Below, piece after piece: positions 17,236 to 25,569 of a DNA stretch of 64,000 nt (positions within the stretch are counted from its first letter, which is position 1; every line of letters begins with the position of its first letter). Made by a program: the position numbers and the translations under genes. The notes below the pieces were generated by a model. It was not told where the DNA came from. It did not search any database and saw only the letters and a program-made list of their open reading frames with translations. Source of the DNA: CAVSPO01 sp963730005 (GTDB lineage: Bacteria > Actinomycetota > Actinomycetes > Propionibacteriales > Propionibacteriaceae); NCBI GenBank assembly GCA_963730005.1, contig CAVSPO010000036.1:62001-126000 (forward strand). Reading direction: 5' to 3'.

Positions 17236-19494
17236 ATGCCGACCACCTCAAGAGCCGACAGTACGTCAGTGTTGGGGGCCCAGCTCGGCAGCGAAGGGTG
17301 CGGCTTCGCGCTGTGGGCGCCTCGGGCTGAGCGCGTTGAGCTGGCGTTGATCGACAGCTCGGGCGTCCAGGAGAACCACGAGATGAAGCTGGCCGGCTCC
17401 ACGTGGCGGGTCTTCGTCCCTGGTGTTGCCGCCGGGCAACGGTACGGCTACCGGGTGCACGGAGTGTGGGACCCTGACCAGGGCCTGCGAGCCAACCCCG
17501 CCAAACTGCTTGTCGACCCCTACGCACGCGCCATCACGGCCGGCGTCGACTACTCCGGGCCGATCCTCGATCACGTCGTGGCGTCCAACTACCAACGGGA
17601 CAACCGCGACAGCTCCGCCTCGGTGCCACTGAGCGTTGTCGTGGCCGACTCCCCCGCGCCGACTCCGATCGCCCGGCGACGGCCGCTGGATGAATGCGTC
17701 ATCTACGAGACCCACGTCAAGGGTTACACCCAGCTGCACCCCGAGGTCCCCGAGCACCTGCGCGGCAAGTACGCCGGTCTTGCCTACCCCGCCGTGATCC
17801 GTCACCTCAAGGAACTCGGCGTCAACGCGGTCGAGCTGCTGCCCGTGCACCACTTTGTGTCGGAGCCCTTCATCGTGCGTCGTGGGCTGTCGAATTACTG
17901 GGGCTACAACACGCTTGGCTACTTCGCCCCCCATGCGGAGTACTGCTCGGTCGGCACCAAGGGTGAACAGGTGGCCGAGTTCAAGAAGATGGTCACCGCG
18001 CTGCACGAAGCTGACATCGAGGTCATCCTCGACGTCGTCTACAACCACACCTGTGAAGGCGGCCACGAGGGTCCGACGCTGTCGTTCCGCGGCATCGACC
18101 ACAAGGGTTACTACCGGCTCACCAACAATCTCCGCACTGACTACGACGTGACCGGGTGCGGAAACTCGCTGGACACCTCACACCCCGACGTGCAACAGCT
18201 CATCATTGACTCGTTGCGCTACTGGGTCACCGAAATGGGTGTCGACGGCTTCCGCTTCGATCTGGCGAGCACCCTGATCCGCGACGAACAACACCACGTC
18301 GACCAGACACACGCTTTCAAGCAGGCCATCGAGTCCGACCCCATCTTCGAGGGCATCAAGATGATCGCGGAGCCATGGGATGTCGGCCCGTACGGCTATC
18401 AGGTCGGACGCTGGGGTCCCCGTTGGAGCGAATGGAACGACCGCTACCGCGGCTACGTCCGTGACTACTGGCGGGGAGCCACCCACGGTGTCCGGGAGCT
18501 GGCGACGCGGCTCAGCGGGTCGTCCGACCTGTTCGATTCGGGCACCCGCCCGATCTCGACCTCGGTGAACTACGTCACGGCCCACGACGGTTTCACGATG
18601 CGTGACCTGGTCACGTACGACGTGAAGCACAATCAGGGCAACGGTGAGAGCAACCGGGACGGTTCCGACGACAATCGCTCCTGGAACTGCGGGGTCGAGG
18701 GCGAGACCGACGATCCCCAGATCAACGAGCTGCGCCATCGCCAGGTCCGCAATCTGTTGATGACAATGCTGACCTCCGACGGTGTTCCGATGATCACCGC
18801 AGGTGACGAACTGGGGCGCACCCAGGAGGGCAACAACAACGCCTATTGTCAGGACTCGCCACTTTCCTGGTTGCACTGGGACACCAGAGGGGACTGGCAG
18901 GATGTCACGGAGCTGGCGAAGACCCTGATCAAACTGCGTTCAACCCACCGGTTGTTGCAGCCCAAGAGCTTCGGCTTCCACGAGGAGATCACCTCTTCGG
19001 GCGGCGCCGGGCTGGGCCGCTACCAGCTGGCCTGGATGAACGGGTATTCCGGCGAGATGGGCGAGGGTGACTGGAACGACTCCGGCCGGAGGCTGCTGGG
19101 TCGCTACGTCTCCAACCGCTACGAGGCTTTCCTGACCTGGTACTACGCCGGTGACGCCCCCATCACGGTCAGGATGCCACCTGTGCCGTGGGGCACCAGT
19201 TACCGGATCGTCGCCTCCACCGCAGCTGAGGGTGAGTTGCCCACCGAGCCGCTGGCCTCTCGTGACGAGTTCGTGTTGCCCGGGCGCACGGTGGTGCTGA
19301 TGGAGGTCACCGTGCCCAGTGAGCCCATCGACCAGCAGAAGTACGAAAAAGAACAGGACGCCCAGCGTGCTGCATTGGCTGCCGCTCAGCGACCACCTGA
19401 GCCGGTGACGGAGGCGTCAACCGAGCTGGACGAGACGCTGGCCCGTGACACCGACCAGCCCAACCCGCCGGCTGAGCCACAGCCCGTGGCGTAG
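17236..19494 (+). CDS. glgX: Glycogen debranching enzyme GlgX (isoamylase type)
   Basis: Hydrolyses alpha-1,6 branches of phosphorylase-trimmed glycogen (752 aa, GH13). An N-terminal CBM48 domain (about residues 12-110) precedes the catalytic barrel: DVVYNHTCEGG (region I), GFRFDLASTL with the nucleophile Asp, IAEPWDVG with the acid/base Glu, and NYVTAHDGFT (region IV). The last ~55 residues (after VTVPSEPIDQQ) are Ala/Glu/Pro-rich low-complexity sequence and probably disordered. AGGAAG lies nine bases upstream of the ATG; TATCGT at 17151-17156 is a weak -10 candidate. It converges on glgP with a shared hairpin between. Confidence 0.94.
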   Translation: MPTTSRADSTSVLGAQLGSEGCGFALWAPRAERVELALIDSSGVQENHEMKLAGSTWRVFVPGVAAGQRYGYRVHGVWDPDQGLRANPAKLLVDPYARAITAGVDYSGPILDHVVASNYQRDNRDSSASVPLSVVVADSPAPTPIARRRPLDECVIYETHVKGYTQLHPEVPEHLRGKYAGLAYPAVIRHLKELGVNAVELLPVHHFVSEPFIVRRGLSNYWGYNTLGYFAPHAEYCSVGTKGEQVAEFKKMVTALHEADIEVILDVVYNHTCEGGHEGPTLSFRGIDHKGYYRLTNNLRTDYDVTGCGNSLDTSHPDVQQLIIDSLRYWVTEMGVDGFRFDLASTLIRDEQHHVDQTHAFKQAIESDPIFEGIKMIAEPWDVGPYGYQVGRWGPRWSEWNDRYRGYVRDYWRGATHGVRELATRLSGSSDLFDSGTRPISTSVNYVTAHDGFTMRDLVTYDVKHNQGNGESNRDGSDDNRSWNCGVEGETDDPQINELRHRQVRNLLMTMLTSDGVPMITAGDELGRTQEGNNNAYCQDSPLSWLHWDTRGDWQDVTELAKTLIKLRSTHRLLQPKSFGFHEEITSSGGAGLGRYQLAWMNGYSGEMGEGDWNDSGRRLLGRYVSNRYEAFLTWYYAGDAPITVRMPPVPWGTSYRIVASTAAEGELPTEPLASRDEFVLPGRTVVLMEVTVPSEPIDQQKYEKEQDAQRAALAAAQRPPEPVTEASTELDETLARDTDQPNPPAEPQPVA

Positions 19495-19500
19495 CCGCTG

Positions 19501-19548
19501 ACACAGAAAGCGGCCCAACCGAATGATTCGGTTGGGCCGCTTCTGTGT
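19501..19548. terminator. Bidirectional hairpin between glgX and glgP
   Basis: A 22-bp stem with one bulged A and a TGA loop: the left arm 19501-19523 begins ACACAGAAAGCGGCCC and the right arm 19527-19548 ends GGGCCGCTTCTGTGT. Very stable and placed between two convergent stops, so it can serve both genes, though no long U tract follows on either side. Confidence 0.8.
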
Positions 19549-19572
19549 GTCTGGCACCCTGCTCGCAGCGGC

Positions 19573-22125
19573 TCAGCCTTGCGGCAGCACGGCCAACCCC
19601 ATCTCGGCCGGGCTGCTGAGCAGATCGTTGCGCGGCACGACCCGCACCGTGTAACCCACTGAACCAGCCTGATCCTTGCAAATCGCTGCTGCGAAACGCT
19701 GGGCGTTGCCCTCACGCTCACCGGTGGCGACGAGCTGGTGGGTCCGCACCTGGCTCATTTCATCGCTGGTACTGGTCACGTCCCCGGCAACCAGCTGCAC
19801 CTCGACGTCGTCGATGCTCAAGCCGTCCAGCTCCACCCACGCGGCGAACAGCACGTCGGCCCCCACTGACACCGGCCCCTGGTGCAACGACTCGACGCGC
19901 GCGATACGCACCTGCGGCCAGGCTTGACGCACCCGGTTCTGCCATCCGGCCAGACTCTTCGCCGTGCCCCCTCGCTGGATGCGGGTGCTCAAGGCAGCGG
20001 CCGGGGTGTAGAGCTGGGTGATGTAGTCGCGCACCATCCGCGATGCCAGCACCTTCGGGCCAAGCCCCGAGATGGTCTCGCGGACCATGGCCAGCCAGCG
20101 GTGCGGCAGGCCGTTCTGATCACGCTCGTAGAACTTCGGAATGATCTCCTTCTCGATGATGTCGTACAGCGTTTCCGCCTCGATGCGGTCGCGCTGGCCG
20201 TTGTCGGTGACTCCTTCGGCAGACGGGATCTCCCAGCCGTAGGCGGGGTCGTACCACTCGTCCCACCAACCGTCGCGAATGGACAGGTTGGCAGCACCGT
20301 TGAGGGCGGCCTTCATGCCTGAGGTACCGCATGCCTCGTAGGGCCGCAGCGGGTTGTTCAGCCAGACGTCGCAGCCGGGGTACAAGGGCTGGGCCAACGA
20401 AATGTCGTAGTCGGGAATGAAGACCAACTTGCCGCGAACATCCTCCCGATCAGCAAACGCCACCATTTGCTGGATCAGTCCCTTGCCGATGTCATCGGCT
20501 GGGTGTGCCTTTCCGGCAATCACGATCTGGATCGGCGTGATGGGGTGATTGAGCAGCGCCTTGAGTCGTGCGGGCTGGGTCAACATCAGCGTCAAGCGTT
20601 TGTAGGAAGCCCCCCGACGCGCGAATCCGATGGTCAGGGTGTGTGGGTTCAGCGCTCGCTGCACCCAGTCGGAGCTGATGCCGCGAGCCTCGTAGCTCCT
20701 GGCCAGGCGGGTGCGGGCCATGGCCACCATGTCCCCCCGCATCCGGCCCTTCAGGGCCCACAACGCGTTGTCGTCAATACGCTCCAGGGCCTTCCAGTCA
20801 TATCCGTCGATGACCGAGTCGGAGTCCCCGGTACGGGCTTCCAGGAGTTCCAGCAGTTCGGGATGCATCCAAGTGGAGTGGTGGACGCCGTTGGTGACGG
20901 AAGTGATCGGCACCTCGGAAGCGTCAAAATCGGCCCACAATCCGTTGAACATCTCACGGCTCACCTGACCGTGCAGCTCCGAGACACCGTTGGCGTGCTG
21001 CCCCAGGCGCAAGCCCATGACCGCCATGTTGAAGCGGCTCGGATCGCCACCGGCGTAGTCCTCCCGACCCAGCTGCAGAATGCGCTCGATGGGCAATGGC
21101 CCGAAGTCGCCGAACTCGTCTGCGATCAGGTCATTGCGGAACCGGTCGATGCCCGCGGCCACGGGGGTATGGGTCGTGAACAGGGAACCGGCCCGCGTCT
21201 TCACGGCCGCAGTGTCGAAGTCGTCTCCGGACTCCATGAATTCGCGAATGCGTTCCAGCCCCAGGAACCCGGCGTGGCCCTCGTTGCAGTGGTACACATC
21301 AGGAGCTGGGCGTCCGGTGATCCGGCAGAACGCCCGCAGCGCCCGCACCCCGCCGACTCCCAGCAGCACTTCCTGGGCCAGACGATGCTCGGCGCCACCA
21401 CCGTAGAGCCGGTCGGTGATGTTGCGCTCCAGCTCACCGTTCTCCTCCAGGTTGGTGTCCAGCATCAGCAGCGGGACGCGTCCAACCTGGGCGATCCAGA
21501 TCTGGAACTTCACGCGGCGGTGACGCACTGTCACCTCAAGCACCACCGGCTTGTCGTCCTGCGTCAGCCTGGTCAGCGCCAGCTCATTGGGGTCCAGCAC
21601 CGGGTAGCGTTCCTGCTGCCAACCCCGAGCGTCCAGCGACTGGCGGAAGTAGCCGTGCTGATACAGCAGTCCGACACCGATCAGTGGTACGCCCAGATCG
21701 GATGCTGATTTCAGGTGGTCACCGGCCAGGATGCCCAGACCGCCCGAGTACTGCGGCAACGCCGAGGAAATGCCGAACTCCGCCGAGAAGTAGCCGATGC
21801 AGCGCGGCGCGGCAGGCTCGGCCTGGGCATAGCTCTGGTACCAGTGATCGCCAGCGAGGTACTCCTTCAGGTCCTGGACAGCATTCTCCAGGTGCCGTAG
21901 GTACCGCTTGTCCCCCGCCAGCACCTGCAACCGGTTCGTGGAGGCTTGGGCGAGCAGCTTGCGGGGGTCGTGCTCGCACGATTCCCACAGATCGGGATCG
22001 ATGGTCTGGTAGAGCGCCGCCACCTCCGGGTTCCAGCTCCAGCGGAGGTTCAAGGCCAGAGCTGCAAGGTCCTTGAGTGGTTCGGGCAGAACAGGCTCGA
22101 CGAGGAACCTACGGATGGCACGCAT
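19573..22125 (-). CDS. glgP: Alpha-glucan (glycogen/maltodextrin) phosphorylase
   Basis: GT35 PLP enzyme releasing glucose 1-phosphate from alpha-1,4-glucans (850 aa). It is the TIGR02094-type phosphorylase, with an N-terminal segment LALNLRWSWNPEVAAL absent from the E. coli type, GYFSAEFGISSALPQYSGGLG in two blocks, NEGHAGFLGLERI, and the PLP-lysine region EACGTSGMKAALNG. The C-terminus has a short beta-rich domain after residue about 730. The open frame continues nearly 900 bases upstream, but ATG 22125 is right: similarity begins at RRFLVEPVLPEPL and a TATGGT -10 is six bases upstream. Divergent from glgE. Confidence 0.95.
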   Translation of the reverse strand: MRAIRRFLVEPVLPEPLKDLAALALNLRWSWNPEVAALYQTIDPDLWESCEHDPRKLLAQASTNRLQVLAGDKRYLRHLENAVQDLKEYLAGDHWYQSYAQAEPAAPRCIGYFSAEFGISSALPQYSGGLGILAGDHLKSASDLGVPLIGVGLLYQHGYFRQSLDARGWQQERYPVLDPNELALTRLTQDDKPVVLEVTVRHRRVKFQIWIAQVGRVPLLMLDTNLEENGELERNITDRLYGGGAEHRLAQEVLLGVGGVRALRAFCRITGRPAPDVYHCNEGHAGFLGLERIREFMESGDDFDTAAVKTRAGSLFTTHTPVAAGIDRFRNDLIADEFGDFGPLPIERILQLGREDYAGGDPSRFNMAVMGLRLGQHANGVSELHGQVSREMFNGLWADFDASEVPITSVTNGVHHSTWMHPELLELLEARTGDSDSVIDGYDWKALERIDDNALWALKGRMRGDMVAMARTRLARSYEARGISSDWVQRALNPHTLTIGFARRGASYKRLTLMLTQPARLKALLNHPITPIQIVIAGKAHPADDIGKGLIQQMVAFADREDVRGKLVFIPDYDISLAQPLYPGCDVWLNNPLRPYEACGTSGMKAALNGAANLSIRDGWWDEWYDPAYGWEIPSAEGVTDNGQRDRIEAETLYDIIEKEIIPKFYERDQNGLPHRWLAMVRETISGLGPKVLASRMVRDYITQLYTPAAALSTRIQRGGTAKSLAGWQNRVRQAWPQVRIARVESLHQGPVSVGADVLFAAWVELDGLSIDDVEVQLVAGDVTSTSDEMSQVRTHQLVATGEREGNAQRFAAAICKDQAGSVGYTVRVVPRNDLLSSPAEMGLAVLPQG

Positions 22126-22131
22126 CGGCCC

Positions 22132-22137
22132 ACCATA
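22132..22137 (-). promoter_or_regulatory. -10 element of glgP (leaderless)
   Basis: Minus-strand TATGGT, then GGGCCG, then the glgP ATG. It is back to back with the glgE -10 at 22173, with 35 bp between the two hexamers. Confidence 0.55.
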
Positions 22138-22172
22138 GCAAGCGAACTCCGGCGCCAATCTCACGCGGACGC

Positions 22173-22178
22173 TAGCGT
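22173..22178 (+). promoter_or_regulatory. -10 element of glgE (leaderless)
   Basis: TAGCGT, seven bases, then GTG 22186. The predicted transcription start coincides with the start codon and settles the choice among upstream in-frame codons. Confidence 0.55.
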
Positions 22179-22185
22179 TGGGGTT

Positions 22186-24210
22186 GTGACAGACCCCATC
22201 AATGCAGACGCTGCTCAAGCGCCGAGTGTCCGACGCGCCGCCAACATTCCTGCCCAGCCCGGGTACCGACGCATCCCGGTGTGTGATGTGCACCCCGTCA
22301 TCGATCTGGGCGCCTACCCGGCCAAAGCCGTCGTTGACGAACTGATTCCGATCCGCGCCACCGTGTTCCGCGAGGGACACGACGCCGTAGGCGCCTCCGT
22401 CGTGCTGACCGACCCGCAGGGCAACCGTCAGCGCGTCGACATGAAGGTCGGCGAGCCCAAAGGCATGGACCGCTGGGAGGCCTGGGTCCGCCTTGATCAG
22501 GAGGGTGACTGGACCTTCCATGTGGAGGGCTGGGACGACGCCTGGCACACCTGGCAGCACAACGCCTCGATCAAACTGGCTTCGGGCCAGGACATCCCGT
22601 TGGTCTGCCTGGAGGGGCGCAACCTCCTGGAGGAAGCGGCAGGAGCCGCTCGGCAGTCTGGCGACGAGGTCGCCGCGGTGCTTCTGGAGAGCACGGCGTC
22701 GCTGCTCCATCCCGAGCGCGAAATCGAGGAGTTGGTCGAAGTCACCAACATGCACTCGATCGACCGTGCCATGCGCGCCTTCGGGCCGCGTGGAATGCTG
22801 AGTCCCACTCAGGAGTTCCCCGTCCGGGTGGACCGCAAGGGTGCCCTTTTCACCAGCTGGTACGAGTTCTTCCCGCGTTCGCAGGGAGCCTGGCAGGACG
22901 ACGCCGGCCACTGGCACTCCGGGACCCTCGACTCCAGCCACGCCATGCTGGACCGCATCGCCGCGATGGGGTTCAACGTTGCCTATGTGCCGCCGGTGCA
23001 TCCCGTCGGATTCAACAACCGCAAGGGCAGGAACAACACACTCACCCCCGGCCCCGAGGATCCCGGCTCGCCCTGGGCGGTCGGGTCACCGGCCGGCGGG
23101 CATGATGCAATTCACCCCGACCTCGGTGACCTCGACGCCTGGGACAGGTTCGTCGCCAAGGCGCACTCGGTCGGTCTGGAGGTCGCGCTGGACTTCGCCC
23201 TGCAGGCTTCCCCGGACCACCCCTGGCTCACTGATCATCCGGAGTGGTTCACCACCCGCCTGGACGGCACCATCGCCTACGCTGAGAACCCGCCAAAGAA
23301 GTATCAGGACATCTATCCGATCAACTTCGACAATGACCCCGAGGGCATTTACAACGAGGTCTTGCGGCTGGTCAACTTCTGGATCGACCACGGCGTGACC
23401 ATCTTCCGGGTGGACAACCCGCACACCAAGCCGCTGCAGTTCTGGGACTGGCTGCTCGAGCGAGTACACAAGACAAACCCCGAGGTGCTCTTCCAGGCAG
23501 AGGCCTTCACCCGTCCACCGATGATGCAGGCGCTCGGCAAGGTGGGCTTCCAGCTCAGCTACTGCTACTTCGTCTGGCGGACAACCAAGAAGGAACTGAG
23601 TTCCTACCTCACGGAGGTCTCCAGCTACACCGACCACCTGATGCGGCCGAACTTCTTCACCAACACCCCCGACATCAACCCGCTGTTCACCCGCAGTGGA
23701 AAAATGTCGGCTTTCGCGATCCGGATCATCCTGGCAACCATGATGTCGCCGGCCTGGGGTATCTACTCCGGCTTCGAACTGATGGAACACGAGGCACTGC
23801 TGCCGGGGACGGAAGAGTACGCCAGCTCGGAGCGCTTCGAGTACCGGCCACGCGACTACGACGCTCAGCCGAATCTCAACGCCCTGGTCGGCAAGCTCAA
23901 CCACATCCGCAACACCCATCCTGCGCTGCAGCAGATCCGCCGGACAACCATCCAGCACACCACCAACGACCAGGTCTTCGCCTTCAGCAAGACCGAACGG
24001 CTCGACCGGGTGATCGTTGTGTGCAGCCTCAATCCGGAGAGCGTCGTGGAGAGCACGCTCACGCTCGATCTGGAGTCGTTGGGGCTGGTGGGCCGCACCA
24101 GCTTCCGCGTGCGGGATGAGTTGACCGGACACGAGTTCGACTGGGGTCCGACCAACTACGTGCGACTGACTCCCGAGAATCCAGCGCACATCTGCACCAT
24201 TCTGGATTAG
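22186..24210 (+). CDS. glgE: Alpha-1,4-glucan:maltose-1-phosphate maltosyltransferase GlgE
   Basis: Extends glucan chains by two glucose units from maltose 1-phosphate (674 aa, GH13_3). The protein opens with the GlgE-specific RRIPVCDVHPVIDLGAYPAK, followed by a beta domain, a helical insert, and the barrel: FNVAYVPPVHPVGFNNRKGR, FALQASPDHPWL (region I), the nucleophile Asp in TIFRVDNPHTKPLQFW, and the acid/base Glu in VLFQAEAFTRP. GTG 22186 matches the family start. First gene of glgE-mak-glgB. treS, often next to it, is absent. Confidence 0.96.
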   Translation: MTDPINADAAQAPSVRRAANIPAQPGYRRIPVCDVHPVIDLGAYPAKAVVDELIPIRATVFREGHDAVGASVVLTDPQGNRQRVDMKVGEPKGMDRWEAWVRLDQEGDWTFHVEGWDDAWHTWQHNASIKLASGQDIPLVCLEGRNLLEEAAGAARQSGDEVAAVLLESTASLLHPEREIEELVEVTNMHSIDRAMRAFGPRGMLSPTQEFPVRVDRKGALFTSWYEFFPRSQGAWQDDAGHWHSGTLDSSHAMLDRIAAMGFNVAYVPPVHPVGFNNRKGRNNTLTPGPEDPGSPWAVGSPAGGHDAIHPDLGDLDAWDRFVAKAHSVGLEVALDFALQASPDHPWLTDHPEWFTTRLDGTIAYAENPPKKYQDIYPINFDNDPEGIYNEVLRLVNFWIDHGVTIFRVDNPHTKPLQFWDWLLERVHKTNPEVLFQAEAFTRPPMMQALGKVGFQLSYCYFVWRTTKKELSSYLTEVSSYTDHLMRPNFFTNTPDINPLFTRSGKMSAFAIRIILATMMSPAWGIYSGFELMEHEALLPGTEEYASSERFEYRPRDYDAQPNLNALVGKLNHIRNTHPALQQIRRTTIQHTTNDQVFAFSKTERLDRVIVVCSLNPESVVESTLTLDLESLGLVGRTSFRVRDELTGHEFDWGPTNYVRLTPENPAHICTILD

Positions 24211-24227
24211 TCCGGAGTCGGCCCGCC

Positions 24228-25568
24228 ATGGACGACCTCGCTGAGGACCCTCGCTGGCGCCACCTGGCGCATGCCCGGTGGTTTGCCGGCAAGGGCCGCG
24301 GCGGTCGTCTGGTCAGCGTGCAGGACCTGGACTGGATCGTGGATCCCGGCACGCCGTTCCCGACGGGTGCCACCCCATTGGGGGTGCGTTCAGAACTGTG
24401 CACCGTCGGCTATCCCGACGGCAGCCACGAGTACTACCAACTGCTGGTCAGCTACCGGCGCGAACGCCTCGAAGGGTGTTTCCTGGGCAAGGCAGCCGAT
24501 CCCAAGCTCGGCTACGCACATGTGGCCACCCAGGATCCCCAGGCCCTGAGGCTGCTGACGCAGGCTCTGCTCCGACCCACCCCTGATCGGGCGAACTGGT
24601 GGGCAAGGATCCAACGTCCGTTGGTGCTGGCGGACAACTGGACCGTTCGGGTGTTTCGCGGGGAGCAGTCCAACACCAACATCTATCTCGGCGCACAGGC
24701 CATGCTCAAGATTTTCCGCCGGCTGGAAGTGGGCCACAATCTGGAGGTGCTGGTGATGGACGCGTTGCAGCGCACCCACGTTCAGCACGTGCCCCGGTTG
24801 ATTGGCTGGGTCAGCGCGCCAGTGCGGCTGGCTGACAACACCAGCGCCACGGTTGATCTGGCGATGCTGAGCGAACAGTTGAAGGGCGCCAGTGGCTGGG
24901 AGCTGGCTTGCGCCTCGGCTGCGGCCGGCAGCGACTTCGCGCAGCAATCGGCAGCGTTGGGTCGAGCGTTGGCCCGGGTACACGCAGGGCTTGCACAGGT
25001 GTTTCCCACCGAGCGCCTGGATGGGGCAGCGGTGGCCGCGAGAATGACTGCCCGGCTGGATGCCGCAGTCAGGGTGGCTCCCCAACTTGCACCGCACCAG
25101 GCGAGCTTGCAGGCCGTCTTCAACCGACTCGCTGATCGTGCCCTGCCGGCTCAGCGGGTACACGGCGACTTTCATCTGGGCCAGACCATCCAAACCGCCG
25201 AGGGTTGGAAGATCATCGATTTCGAAGGCGAGCCCATGCAGACCCTGGCTGAGCGAGGCGTTCCCGACTCGGTCTGGCGTGATGTGGCCGGCATGGTGCG
25301 TTCTCTGGCCTACGCCTCCGCAGGACAAGCTGACAGTCGACCCAACAAACCGGCAGGAAGTTGGCTGCAGTCGGCCCAAGAGGCCTTCCTGCGGGCCTAC
25401 GCTGGGGGCGCACCTCAGCTCGCACGAACCCCTGAGATTTTGGCAGCCTATGTCGCTGACAAGGCTGTGTATGAGGTCGTTTACGAAACAAGGAACCGTC
25501 CCACTTGGGTCGACATCCCGATGGCAGCCATCCAGTCGGCCACCGGGATCAACATGAAGGAAGGTTGA
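24228..25568 (+). CDS. mak: Maltokinase (Pep2 type)
   Basis: Phosphorylates maltose to maltose 1-phosphate, the GlgE donor (446 aa). N-terminal cap domain ARWFAGKGRG ... LLVSYRR; a VFRGEQSNTNIYL nucleotide-binding strand pair; the kinase catalytic loop QRVHGDFHLGQTIQ; and the metal-binding IIDFEGEPMQTL. The final PTWVDIPMAAI is also typical. In many bacteria this kinase is fused to TreS; here it is free-standing. It lies 17 bases after glgE and one base before glgB. Confidence 0.93.
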   Translation: MDDLAEDPRWRHLAHARWFAGKGRGGRLVSVQDLDWIVDPGTPFPTGATPLGVRSELCTVGYPDGSHEYYQLLVSYRRERLEGCFLGKAADPKLGYAHVATQDPQALRLLTQALLRPTPDRANWWARIQRPLVLADNWTVRVFRGEQSNTNIYLGAQAMLKIFRRLEVGHNLEVLVMDALQRTHVQHVPRLIGWVSAPVRLADNTSATVDLAMLSEQLKGASGWELACASAAAGSDFAQQSAALGRALARVHAGLAQVFPTERLDGAAVAARMTARLDAAVRVAPQLAPHQASLQAVFNRLADRALPAQRVHGDFHLGQTIQTAEGWKIIDFEGEPMQTLAERGVPDSVWRDVAGMVRSLAYASAGQADSRPNKPAGSWLQSAQEAFLRAYAGGAPQLARTPEILAAYVADKAVYEVVYETRNRPTWVDIPMAAIQSATGINMKEG

Positions 25569-25569
25569 C

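Noticed and set aside
22126..23001. Upstream extension of glgP by nearly 300 codons
   Set aside because: The extension lies antisense to glgE, has no phosphorylase similarity, and the TATGGT -10 plus family start place initiation at 22125.
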